Below are positions 9,675-20,200 of a DNA stretch of 64,000 nt, piece after piece. How positions within the stretch are numbered: position 1 is the stretch's first letter; every line of letters starts with the position of its first letter. The translations under genes were made by a program, and so were the position numbers. Below the pieces are notes generated by a model. The model had not been told where the DNA came from. It made no database searches and worked only from the letters and a program-made list of their open reading frames with translations. The stretch comes from CAIMWS01 sp964409245 (GTDB lineage Bacteria; Verrucomicrobiota; Verrucomicrobiia; Limisphaerales; UBA1319): the NCBI GenBank assembly GCA_964409245.1, contig CAYPCQ010000005.1:62001-126000 (forward strand), given 5' to 3'.

Positions 9675-12600
9675 ATGAACCATCAGGTCATCCATGAGCA
9701 TGAGTTGGGCAAGCATCCCGAGCTGGAGCAGTTGGTGCGGGAAATCGACGAAAGGCATCCGCCGGTGGGATATGAGCGTTTGCTTTACCCCTGGCTCCTG
9801 ATCATGCCCGAAAGCCAGGCTTATGCGCGGCTAATTCTCAACCAGGCCAGCCAGCTCATCATTCCGCTCCTGCCGATCGACGAATCTGCCTATCAGCACC
9901 TGGACGCCTTCAGCCGGGCCTCCGGCTTGGGGATTCTCCTGGTTGATCGATTCCATCCCTGGCTGGCCCAAACCGGGCTGCGGCTCGTGCCGGTGGGGGT
10001 GCTTCAGAATATTGAGCTGGGCGCCTTCAGCTTGCAGGGAAACCGCATGCGCAAGCTGCGCTACATGGTGAACCGGTTCGCCAGCTCGGGGAGGGCAAGG
10101 ACCGTGGAATATGCCCCCCAGGACCGGCCCCCGTTCCCGGCGATGATCGAATTGATGGAGGCCTGGGGAAAGGCCAAGAATAATGTCATCTGGCACACCG
10201 CCCTTTGCATGGAACATCTGCTGAAGGGGGAATTGCCCGCCGGGCACCGGGCTTTTCTGACCTTCCTGGATGACCGGCTATGTTCCATCATCGTGGTCGA
10301 GGCTTTTGGGCGGTTGGGCTGCTTGATGGATCAGGAGTTTTACGATCCGGAAAACGCGCCGCTGGGCCACATGGAATTTGCCATTGTGGAAATGATGGAG
10401 CGTTTGAGGACGGAAGGCCTGCAGGTGCTGTCGCTCGGAGCCACCTGGCATCCGTTTACCTTTGGGGACCATCCCCATACCGATCCTGAAGGCTGGGCCT
10501 GGCTTAAGAAAAACCACGAACGCCCGACGCTCCTCGGGAAAATCTTTGCGCAAGGGCAGTCCAACTACCAGTTCAAGAAAAAATTCGGGGTCGAAGGTGA
10601 GCCGTTATTCGCCTATCTGCCACCGGCTGCCCCCTGGTCCACGATCCTCAATTATTGGACCGTTTTTTATGAGCATTCGCTGACCCCCGCCCAGCTCAGC
10701 GAGCAGTTGCGGAAACTGTGGCCGGCGGCCGCCCGGCCATCCCCATGCCTGGACCGCCCTGACCAGCGGCAGGCGGCGTGGGATCAAGCGAAGCGGTTCG
10801 AGGATCTGGCCTGCTCCGCCAGCCCGCTTGACCTGATGAGCGATACCTGGTTTGGGCGGGAGCTGGAGCCGGTTCGAAAGCGCACCGAATGGTTGAAGAC
10901 GCAACCGGTATCGGATTCGCTTCCTTTTCTGAAGGAGCTTTTCCACTTCAAGCATTTGATCCTGACCCAGCGGGGGCGCGATGCGGAAGCCTTGTTTTAT
11001 GGGCAGTATCCCAAGGCCAGGCGGATAATCCTCACCGCCATCCCCTGGACCTCGACGCTGATGCATCAGCTGGGCAATGGTTTTACGGTGGTCGAGGTGC
11101 CGGTTCCTTCGGCGCTGGATCCGGGGCCGGATGAATTGTTCAAGGGAGAATGTGATCTGGCGGCCCTCAAGGACCATCTACAGCGGGACGCTTCCGGGGT
11201 GGGGATGGTGGGATTGGAATTGCTGAATAACGCAACCGGCGGCCATCCGGTGCGGCTTTCCCATGTGCATCAGCTAAGGGATCTGTTGCAGGGATGCGGA
11301 GTGCCGCTGGTCATGGATGCTTCCCGCATCGTTCGGAACGCCGTGCTGCTCCAGCGTTATGATCCGGCAAGCCAGGAACGGGACGTCTGGTGGCTGGTGC
11401 GTGAATTGCTGGCCGGGGCGGATTACGTGGTGACCAGCCTCACCAAGGATTTTGGGGTGCCGGCGGGAGGGTTGATTGCCACTAACGATGACGCGCTGGC
11501 GGCGCGGATCCGGGAGTGCCAAAGCGCCCAAGGCTCGGTTGACATGGCCAAAGACCTGTTCATTGAGCAGTCGCTGGCCGGCAAAGAGGCGATCCGGCTG
11601 ATGGTCGAGGAACAGCTGGCGCTCACCAAATCCCTGCAGGACCGCTTGTCGGATTGCGGAGTCCCCCTTTGCGGGCCCGCCTACGGGCATGCCATCGTCA
11701 TTGATTGTGCGAAGTATCTGCCGGATCCGGAATCCAAGGCGGCCCGGGAAAAATTCCTGCGCGATCTTTTTATACAGACCGGAGTTCGGGGCGGGATCCA
11801 TCAAGCCGGACAGCAGCGGCAGGGCCGCCTGGCGCGGTGCATCAGGCTCGCCTTTCCATTGGGATTGGCGCGCACCCATGAGGAATTGATTTTCGGGAAA
11901 TTGCGGGAGTTTCTGGCTCCCCGAACTGCGGTGGAGGCGGCGTCTCCCTTGCGCGTCTCCCCCAGCGATGATTTTTCAGCATTTCTTCCGAACGCCGAAG
12001 GCGCGGCGGTGGATCCGGAGCCTTCCGGGATGGAAGCCATTGCCATTATTGGATTGAGCGGCCGCTTTCCCGGGGCGGACAATCACTATGAATTTTGGGC
12101 GGGGATCCAAAGCGGGGCAAACTTTGTGCGGGAGGTGCCTGGGGAACGCTGGAATCACCAGGAGTATTTCGATCCGCAGCTGGGCAAAACTTTTGTGCCC
12201 CACAAAACGCGCTGCAAATTCGGAGCTTTCCTGAAGGGGCACGATCTTTTCGATGCCGCCTTTTTCAACCTGTCCAACCAGGAAGTGGTCATGATGGATC
12301 CCCAGGAGCGCCTGGCCATGGAGGTGGTGTGGTCGTGCATTGAAGATGCGGGTTATATCCCCAGCCAGCTGGGCCACGAAGTGGGGCTCTTTGCGGGCGT
12401 CACTTACAATGAATACCAAAAGCTGATACCGCGAACGACCCATTCCTGCTTTCTGACCAGCCGGCTGGCCTACTTTTTCAATTTCAATGGGCCAGCCGCC
12501 GCCCTGGATACCGGGTGCGCCTCCTCCATGGCGGCGATTGACGCGGCCTGCCAGAGTTTGAGCAGCCGACGTTGCCGCGCCGCGTTCGTGATCGGTTCAA

Positions 12601-14249
12601 ATGTCATTCTCCATCCTGACCATTATGCCAGTTTATCTCCTGAACTAAGTTCAGCCAGCCAGCCGGAGTCGATGCCGTTTGGCGATGCTGATGGTTGGAT
12701 TCCGGCGGAAGGCGTGGCCGCCATCCTGCTCAAGCCTTTGAGCCAAGCCATGCGTGACCGGGATCATATCTATGCGGTGATCAAATCCAGCGCCCTGGGG
12801 CAGGAAGGCAAAACTTCGTGGTTCTCGGCTTTCAGCCCCAAACGCCAGGCGGATTTCCTCCAGCGGAGCTTCGAGCGAGCGGGTATTTCCCCCGCCACCA
12901 TCAGCTACGTGGAAGCCGCCGCCAACGGTTCCCCGCTGGGCGATGCCATTGAATTAGAGGGGCTTGCCAAGGCCTTTCGGCAATGGACCCAGCGGGATGG
13001 TTGCTGCCCCATCGGCACCGTCAAGGCTAACGCCGGGCATGGCGAAAGTGTATCGACTTTGCTGCAATTGACCAAAGTCTTGCTCCAATTCAAAGCGGGG
13101 GAGATCTATCCCTTGCCGCACCCTGAAAGGCGGAATCCGAATATCCGCATCCAGGAGACGCCCTTCCGGTTTCCGGCTTTGACCGAGGCTTGGGACAGGC
13201 CCACGTTCCTGGTTGATGGGAAGCGTTTTTCCGTGCCTCGCCGCGCCTCCATTTCCTCTTTTGGGGGAGGTGGAAACATGGGCCATTTGATTCTTGAGGA
13301 GGCTCCCCCGGGCCGGGATGGCCCCGATCCGCTGGCTTCCTACCTCATTCCGCTGTCGGCCCAAAACCCGGAACAGCTGCCTGGGAAAGCCGCCGACCTG
13401 CTGGCCTTTTTCGACCACCTGGAAACGCTGGATGCCCACTGGGCGGAGACGTATGGGCTGATCCACATCATGCACACGCTCTGGTTGGGACGCATGGCCC
13501 AGGCCCAGCGGGTGGCTTTCGTGGTGGCTGATCTGGAAGAGTTGAAGAACCAATGCCAGCGCTTCCTGCGCCAGGAGCCTCATCCCGGCATCATCGTTCA
13601 AGGCCAGGGCGTGGCTGGCAATCTGGATGTCCCCGGATTGATTGAATCGCAAAACTGGCCCGAGCTGGGGCGGCAATGGGTCAGCGGAAGGGAAATTCCC
13701 TGGGGGCACTTTTTCGAGTCCAAAAAGGCCAATCGAGTCCCCTTGCCGGGCTATCGGTTCGACCGGAAAAGGCATGAAATCTCTCCAGAGGCATTCCGGC
13801 GAAAGGGCGGGAATCCCATCCCCGAAAAAACCGTGCCCCGGCCAGCGGGCGGCCTGCGTCCGCGCGCGGAGGAATCCAATTTGATCCGGATCGTCAAAGC
13901 AGCGTTTGCCAAAGTGTTGCCGGCTGGCCGGGAGTCGCTGGACCTCGCCCGACCGCTGGATCAGTATGGCTTTGACTCGGCGATGGTGGTTGGGGTGGCG
14001 GCGGAATTGGAAAAGCATTTTACCCGAGTGCCGCCAACCCTGTTTTTTGAATGTGGCACCATTGGTGACGTGGTGGAGTGCCTGCGCCAGGCATCGCCCG
14101 GGAACGGTGGCCTTGCCAATGAAGCTTCCCGGGCCATTGCCAGCCCGGCTGAAGAATCGTCCGGGAAAGCCTTTAACATCGACCAAGTGGTGGAAGACAT
14201 CCTATCATACCGCCTGTCGGCTGAGCAGGTTTTGGAGCGGCTTGAATGA
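9675..14249 (+). CDS. PKS with DUF2156 (GNAT-like) + tryptophanase-type PLP lyase + KS0-ACP
   Basis: A 1524-residue protein starting at ATG 9675, two bases after the previous stop. The frame stays open upstream to 9450, but that part overlaps the previous gene out of frame and is rejected. Domains: residues 30-320, a DUF2156 / lysyl-phosphatidylglycerol synthase C-terminal-like acyltransferase fold; 376-750, a complete tryptophanase / tyrosine phenol-lyase-like PLP domain; 788-1209, KS with Cys948 but Ala1082 replacing the first catalytic His (EAAANGS), hence non-elongating; 1403-1476, ACP (Ser1435). The C-terminal 28 residues look like a docking helix pair. I infer that the DUF-lyase pair acts on the chain delivered by the previous protein and that the KS0 passes the product on. 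The order resembles the DUF-SH didomains of leinamycin-family PKSs, though whether this DUF is homologous to theirs cannot be decided here. Confidence 0.92.
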   Translation: MNHQVIHEHELGKHPELEQLVREIDERHPPVGYERLLYPWLLIMPESQAYARLILNQASQLIIPLLPIDESAYQHLDAFSRASGLGILLVDRFHPWLAQTGLRLVPVGVLQNIELGAFSLQGNRMRKLRYMVNRFASSGRARTVEYAPQDRPPFPAMIELMEAWGKAKNNVIWHTALCMEHLLKGELPAGHRAFLTFLDDRLCSIIVVEAFGRLGCLMDQEFYDPENAPLGHMEFAIVEMMERLRTEGLQVLSLGATWHPFTFGDHPHTDPEGWAWLKKNHERPTLLGKIFAQGQSNYQFKKKFGVEGEPLFAYLPPAAPWSTILNYWTVFYEHSLTPAQLSEQLRKLWPAAARPSPCLDRPDQRQAAWDQAKRFEDLACSASPLDLMSDTWFGRELEPVRKRTEWLKTQPVSDSLPFLKELFHFKHLILTQRGRDAEALFYGQYPKARRIILTAIPWTSTLMHQLGNGFTVVEVPVPSALDPGPDELFKGECDLAALKDHLQRDASGVGMVGLELLNNATGGHPVRLSHVHQLRDLLQGCGVPLVMDASRIVRNAVLLQRYDPASQERDVWWLVRELLAGADYVVTSLTKDFGVPAGGLIATNDDALAARIRECQSAQGSVDMAKDLFIEQSLAGKEAIRLMVEEQLALTKSLQDRLSDCGVPLCGPAYGHAIVIDCAKYLPDPESKAAREKFLRDLFIQTGVRGGIHQAGQQRQGRLARCIRLAFPLGLARTHEELIFGKLREFLAPRTAVEAASPLRVSPSDDFSAFLPNAEGAAVDPEPSGMEAIAIIGLSGRFPGADNHYEFWAGIQSGANFVREVPGERWNHQEYFDPQLGKTFVPHKTRCKFGAFLKGHDLFDAAFFNLSNQEVVMMDPQERLAMEVVWSCIEDAGYIPSQLGHEVGLFAGVTYNEYQKLIPRTTHSCFLTSRLAYFFNFNGPAAALDTGCASSMAAIDAACQSLSSRRCRAAFVIGSNVILHPDHYASLSPELSSASQPESMPFGDADGWIPAEGVAAILLKPLSQAMRDRDHIYAVIKSSALGQEGKTSWFSAFSPKRQADFLQRSFERAGISPATISYVEAAANGSPLGDAIELEGLAKAFRQWTQRDGCCPIGTVKANAGHGESVSTLLQLTKVLLQFKAGEIYPLPHPERRNPNIRIQETPFRFPALTEAWDRPTFLVDGKRFSVPRRASISSFGGGGNMGHLILEEAPPGRDGPDPLASYLIPLSAQNPEQLPGKAADLLAFFDHLETLDAHWAETYGLIHIMHTLWLGRMAQAQRVAFVVADLEELKNQCQRFLRQEPHPGIIVQGQGVAGNLDVPGLIESQNWPELGRQWVSGREIPWGHFFESKKANRVPLPGYRFDRKRHEISPEAFRRKGGNPIPEKTVPRPAGGLRPRAEESNLIRIVKAAFAKVLPAGRESLDLARPLDQYGFDSAMVVGVAAELEKHFTRVPPTLFFECGTIGDVVECLRQASPGNGGLANEASRAIASPAEESSGKAFNIDQVVEDILSYRLSAEQVLERLE
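9760..10640 (+). other. DUF2156 / LPG-synthase-C-like (GNAT fold) domain
   Basis: The N-terminal domain carries features of the DUF2156 family, which includes the catalytic half of aminoacyl-phosphatidylglycerol synthases. These are a basic LRYMVNRF segment near residue 130, a Trp-rich helix (EAWGKAKNN), a DQEFYDPENAPLGHMEF strand-helix and LSLGATWHPF near residue 255. Members with known function transfer aminoacyl groups from charged tRNA. Here the substrate is unknown. Cysteine or an S-nucleophile delivered to the polyketide would fit the neighbouring lyase, but this is inference. It is not the CurA-type GNAT used as a starter-loading domain in other PKSs. Confidence 0.7.
10800..11925 (+). 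other. Tryptophanase/tyrosine phenol-lyase-like PLP domain (SH-type candidate)
   Basis: The domain aligns along its length with beta-eliminating lyases (PF01212 type). It has a phosphate-binding TQRGRDAE segment (compare HQGRAAE in tyrosine phenol-lyase), NNATGGHPV (compare NSAGGQPV), VMDASR with Asp548 for the pyridine nitrogen and Arg551, and TSLTKD with Lys591 as Schiff-base lysine. It also has GGLIAT after the lysine, GHAIVIDC, and RLAFP (compare RLTIP, substrate carboxylate Arg). All key cofactor residues are kept, so it should be active. The family chemistry is beta-elimination from an amino acid, giving ammonia, pyruvate and a leaving group. Inside a PKS this points to C-S cleavage of a cysteine adduct. 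Confidence 0.88.
12030..13300 (+). other. Non-elongating KS0 (EAAANGS type)
   Basis: This KS has a nucleophilic Cys948 (DTGCASS) and the second His (GHGESVSTLL). The HGTGT motif is AANGS, so the His needed for decarboxylation of the extender unit is absent (Ala1082). It is followed by a linker and an ACP with no processing domain. It is expected to accept the chain made by the upstream DH-KR module after any modification by the DUF-lyase pair and pass it on unextended. Confidence 0.85.
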
Positions 14250-14265
14250 ACGCAAACAGCAAACC

Positions 14266-17200
14266 ATGAAAAAGAGCCTCATACGATCGATCCTCCGGCT
14301 AGTTCAGGATGGCTCCATCCCGAAGGAAGCGGGGGTGCGGCTCTGTTTTGAAGCTCGCCAACTGGAAGCCCAGTCCGCCCAGGACGGGGAGGCCACGGAG
14401 GTGGCCATCATTGGTTTGGCGGGGCGTTACCCGCAGGCGCGGAATATCGACGAACTGTGGGCCATCCTGAAGGAAGGGCGGGATGCGGTTACTGAAATCC
14501 CAGGCGATCGATGGGATTGGCGCGATTACTTTCATCCGGATGCGGGCCAGGCGGGAGGGCTGGGCAAAAGCTACTGTAAATGGGGCGGTTTCCTGGAGGG
14601 GCACGATGAATTTGATCCCTTCTTCTTCAACCTGTCCCCGCGGGAGGCGGATTATATGGATCTCCAGGAGCGTTTATTCCTGGAGGTGGCCTGGGAGGCC
14701 TTGGAAGACGCGGGTTACACCCGCCGTTACTTCGGGAAAATGAAGACCGACAATCCCCATTTCCGGGTGGGGGTTTTCGTGGGAGCGACGTGGCAGGAAG
14801 GCCAGCTATTCTCGGATTCGGACCAAAAGTGGCAGGGCCCCATCCTCTCCACCCACGCTTATAATATTGCCAACCGGATCTCCTATTTTTGTGGCTTTGA
14901 AGGGCCCAGTCTGACCATCGATACGGCCTGTTCCTCGTCCTTGACGGCGCTGCACCTGGCTTGGGAAAGCCTCCGGCAGGGGACTGCGGACCTGGTTTTG
15001 GTGGGGGGGGTAAACCTGTCCATTCACCCGAACAAATACCAGGTTCTCTCCGGCGCCGGATTCGCCTCCAAGACGGGCCGCTGCCAGAGTTTCGGAAGCG
15101 GGGCGGATGGTTATGTGCCGGGCGAGGGGGTTGGGGCCTTGTTGTTAAAGGCCAAGGCCAAGGCGATCGCCGATGGGGATCATATTTATGGGATCATCAA
15201 AGCGAGCGCGATCAACCACGGCGGCAAGACCAATGGCTACACCGTGCCGAATCCGGCGGCCCAGGCCCGCGTGGTGGGCGAGGCGCTGCGCCAAGCAAAA
15301 GCAGACCCGCGGACGGTCAGCTATATCGAGGCGCACGGCACGGGCACAGCCTTGGGGGATCCCATCGAAATTGCCGGACTGGAAAAGGCTTTCGGGAGTG
15401 GCCTCGGCGCCAGACAATTTTGCGCCATCGGTTCCATAAAATCCAACATAGGCCATTGCGAAGCCGCGGCTGGGATTGCGGGAGTCACCAAAGTCCTGCT
15501 GCAACTGGCCCATGGCCAGCTGGCGCCTACGATCCACGCGGAAGTGCTGAATCCGCGGATTGACTTTGCCAGCTCCCCCTTCCGGGTTCAGCGCCAGTTG
15601 GAGGAATGGCCGCGTCCGGTCCTGGCGGCCGGCGGCGAGCTGCGGGAATACCCCCGGCTGGCGGGCGTTTCCTCCTTTGGCGCTGGGGGGGCTAACGCCC
15701 ATGTGGTAATTGAAGAGGCTCCGCGGGAAGGTTTGCGCGAAACGAAATTCAATCCGAGCCGGCCTTTTGCGGTGGTCCTTTCCGCCCGGAACCAGGATCG
15801 GCTGGCCGCCCTGGCGGAACGCCTCCTGGCGCACGTCCAGGCGGCTGCCGACCGCAGCCAGGAATATCTGGCTAATCTTGCCTACACCCTTCAGGTGGGC
15901 CGGGATGCCTTGGAGGAGCGGCTGGCGTTTGCTGCGGTGTCCATGGACGAGGTCGAAGCCCGGTTGCGCCAGGCCTGCGGCCCGCCGGACCCTAACGAGG
16001 ATCTTTTCCGTGGGCGGGCGCAAAGTGGAACGAAACCCCAGGCAGGGCAGGCTGAAGCCGATATGTCCGAGTCTCCTTCGGCAAAATCCGCAGTTGAGAT
16101 CCTTTTAAAACGGTGGGTGCAGGGCGGGCTGGTCGATTGGGAAGCGCTGCACGCGGATGAGTCGCTGCGCCGAATCCGCCTGCCAGGTTATCCATTCGCC
16201 CGGGAGCGCCATCCCTTGAGCCGGGCTGTCCGCGAACAGCCCCAGGCAGTCCCGGCCTCCGTTCCGGCTGCACCCGGGGTGGCGGTGGCCGGTGCGTGGG
16301 ATGGGCTGAGCTACCTTCCGCTGTGGATGGAAAAACCGGCCGCCGCGGCCAGGCCGGCCGAGGATACAGAACCTCATAATATCCTGATTGTTCATGCCCC
16401 AGGCATGGCCGGCTTGGCGGAGGCGCTCGAACGATATTATGGCCAGCACCTGCCATCCGCCCGGTTGACCCGGTTGGGGATCGGCAGTGATTTGAAGCTC
16501 GATGATCCCGAGTGCGGGCGGGGCCGGTTGGGGGATGTGCACGCGATCGATCGAGTCTTTTTTTTGGCCGCCAGGGATCTGCGGGCCATGGGCGCGGAGA
16601 ATCTGCGGACCGCAAAGGCTTGTGAGCAGGAACTGCAGTTGCTGCGCCTGGCACGGGTATTTGGCCAGCATGAGGAATTCCCTCTTTACGTGGTTTCTGC
16701 CCAGGCGCTTTGGACCGAGGATTGCGGCGATCTTCGCGGGGGTGGGGTGCCGGGCCTGGCTTGCGCCATTGCCCAGGGCAATCATCGCTTCCGGGTGAGG
16801 AACATTCAGGTGTCCGCGGGTGATTTGGCTTGTCCGGAGCGCAGGGAGTCCCTGGCGGCCCAAATTGCAGCGGAACCGCCCTCCGATCGGGCCTGCCCGG
16901 TCAGGCTGTCCGGAGGAGTTCGGTTTGAACCATCCTTTGCCAGGTGGGAATGGGGACAACCGGAGACGGGCCTGAGGCCCGGCGGAGTTTATGTGATCAT
17001 TGGGGGGGGCGGCACCGTTGGCGGCGTGCTGACGCGGCACCTCATCCGGAATTATCAGGCTACGGTCGTTTGGATCGGCCGCCGGGCTGCGGCATCCTCG
17101 GAAATCGAGGCCGGGCTGGCTGCGCAGGACGTTAACGGCCGCCAACCCTTCTACCTCCAGGCTGATGCCACCGATCCCGACGCCATGAAGCGTGTGCTGG

Positions 17201-20200
17201 AAGTCGTCAAACAGCGGTGGAAGGCGGTTCACGGGGTGGTTTTCGCCGGCGTGGGGGCCTTCGGCAGCGGCGATTCAGTGGCTCAGGTGCCAGAGGCCGA
17301 TTTTTGTCAACGGGTGGCCATCAAGACGGTTGGGGTGCGGAATGTGCTCGAGGCGTTCCGGCATGAGCCGCTGGACTTTTTCTGCCTCTTTTCCTCCATC
17401 CAGGCCTTTTCCTGGCTGTCCGCCCGGGATAGCGCGAGTTACGCCGCGGCGATCACCGGCGGGGATTCGGAAGCGGAAGCGTTTTCCCGCCAGGCCGGCT
17501 TTCCGGTCGGCCGCATTCATTGGGGATTTTGGAAGGCCTCGGTCGAAGGCTCCCCGCTGCAAGCCAGCCTGCAGGGGCGTTTTGGCGCCCTGGAGGACGG
17601 CGAGGCCTGTCAGTTCTTTGAACAATATACTGCGCTGTTGCGCCAGAGATGGGTGCGCCCGATGATTTGCATGCGGGCGACGGATGCTATTCGCCAGCTC
17701 ATGGCTGGCGTTGATACCCAGGCCATGAAGGTTGCCAAAGGAACTGCCCATACCGTCATTTCCGCCCGCTCTCAGAAAAATCCTTCGGTGGCGATTCAGC
17801 CAATCCTCCAGGCGAATCAGGCGGCCTGGATTGAACTCGAAGAATGGCTGGCAAAACTCTTGCTGGTCCAGGTCCGGCAGATGGGAGCCTTCTCCCCGGA
17901 GGGGCGGGCGAATACCGCGGGGGGATGGCGCCAAGAGGCCCGCATCAGCGACAAGTATCAACGCTGGTGGGAGACTTGCTGCCTTCCCGCACTGGCCGAA
18001 CGGGGTTTCTTGAAACAGCGCGGCGGCGAGCAGGCCTTGGACCAGGCCGGGCAAATCGATGCCGGGGATCTTTGGCAGCGGTGGGAGCGTCAGAGGGCAG
18101 CCTGGGAACAAAATGCCGACCTAAAGCCGGGCGTTCTCCTCGTTGACGCCTGCCTGCGGCGGCTGCCTGAGATATTGCGGGGCGGGCTGGCGGCCACCAG
18201 CATTCTCTTTCCCGAATCCTCGATGCAATCGGTGGGGGATGTTTACCAGGGGAATCCCATCGCCGACCTCTGCAATGCGGCGGTGGCGGAGTCGGTGGCG
18301 GATAACCTTAAGGAGCGGGTGCGTTTGGATCCCAAGGCGAAGCTGAGGATTATCGAGATCGGGGCTGGCACCGGTGCGACCACCGCGGCGGTTCTGCCCC
18401 GGCTGGCACCCTGGCAGGCCCATATCGAACGGTACGATTACACCGACCTATCGAAGGCTTTCCTGCTGCATGCCGAGGACCGTTTTCGGCCGGACTTCAG
18501 TTTTCTGAAGACCGCGATATGCAATATTGAGCGGCCCCCCGCCGAACAGGATTTCGAGAGCGGGAGCTACGATGTCGTGATTGCCAGCAATGTGCTGCAC
18601 GCCACCGCCAATATCCGCCGCACCCTGCGCCATGCAAAATCGCTCCTGAAACGGCAGGGGCTCCTGGTGCTCAATGAGGCCACCCAAAAGACGCTGCTCG
18701 GCTGCCTGACCTTCGGCCTCCTGGATGGCTGGTGGCTTTTCGAGGATGAGGCGTGGCGTATTCCTGGCGCTCCTTTGCTCGATCTTCACCGCTGGCGGCG
18801 GGTGCTCGAACTGGAGGGATTCCAGAACGTAGCCGTGCCGCTGGAAGCCCCGGGATTGAGCGGCCAGCAGGTTCTGCTGGCGGAGAGTGATGGATTGATT
18901 GAATCCCGTGTTCCCCAGGCGCCGGTTGAAACGCGGCTGCCGCCGACGGTTGAAATTAAGAAAGCCCCGGCCAGCAAACCGGAAAAGGCGCCTGGCGGAG
19001 ATCTTTCCAACCGGGTGGCGGAGGTGGTCCTGGCCCATATGGCCGGCACGCTGAGAACCACCACGGACCAGATCGATCCGGATCTTCCGTTTTCCGACTA
19101 TGGATTGGACTCCATTCTTGGCGTGGGCTTTATGGGAGCGGTCAACACGGAATTGGGCCTGGCCCTGAATGCCGCCGTTATTTTTGACCACACCAGCGTC
19201 AACCGGCTCACCAGCCATATCCTTAAAACCTGCCAGAAGGAACTGGCGGCCGCGACCGATCAAACGCCGCCGGCCCCCGCCGCCATTGCCGCGGAATCCC
19301 AAGCCAATCCGGCACCGGCCGTGGTTCCCAAGCCTGAACCGGGCCTCCCGCCCATTGCGGTCATTGGCCTGGCCGGCCAATTTCCTGGCGCTCGAAACGC
19401 CAGCCAGTTGTGGGAAAACCTCATGGCTGGCCAGGACGGGGTGGGGCGACTGCCGGCGGCCTATCTGAACGGGGAAGCCGGCGGCAAACCGCTCTACCCG
19501 TGGGGCGGAGTCCTCGCCGACCGGGATTGCTTTGATTCCCTATTCTTCAATATCTCCCCGCGGGAAGCCGAAGCGATGCACCCGCATCAGCGATTGGTTT
19601 TGCAGGAGTCCTGGAAAGCGCTCGAGGACGCCGGACTCAATCCGAAAGACTTGGAGGGTTTGCGGGTGGGGATCTATGTCGGCGCCGAGCCGGCCGGGTA
19701 TGTGATGCCGTCCTTCACCGGGGCTTCCGAGGCGCTCATTGCTTCCCGGCTTTCCTATTTCCTGAACCTGAAAGGCCCGGCCTTGGTGGTCAACACCGGG
19801 TGTTCCTCCTCCGCGACCGCCATTCACCTGGCCTGTGAAAGCCTGCGCCATCGCGAATCAGACCTGGCCCTGGCCTGTGGTGTCTATGCCGGCATGCACC
19901 AGGGGGGCCTGAGCGTTTTGGCGGAAATCGGCATGCTTTCGCCCCGCGGCCAATGCCGCACCTTCGACGCAACCGCCGACGGCACGGTCCTCTCGGAGGG
20001 GCTCGGTGTGGTGGTGCTGAAGCGGCTGGAAGATGCCCTGGCCGAGGGCGATCCCATCCATGGCATCATCGCCGCTTCCGGCTTGAACCAGGATGGAGCC
20101 AGCAATGGGATCACCGCTCCCAATGGGGCTTCCCAGGAGGCGTTGATCATCGATGTTTACCGCCGGTTCCAGATTAATCCGGAACAGATCGGCTACTTCG

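Noticed and set aside
13906..14265. Upstream extension of the 8259-residue PKS
   Set aside because: It overlaps the conserved ACP of the previous protein in another frame; ATG 14266 gives a normal docking N-terminus.
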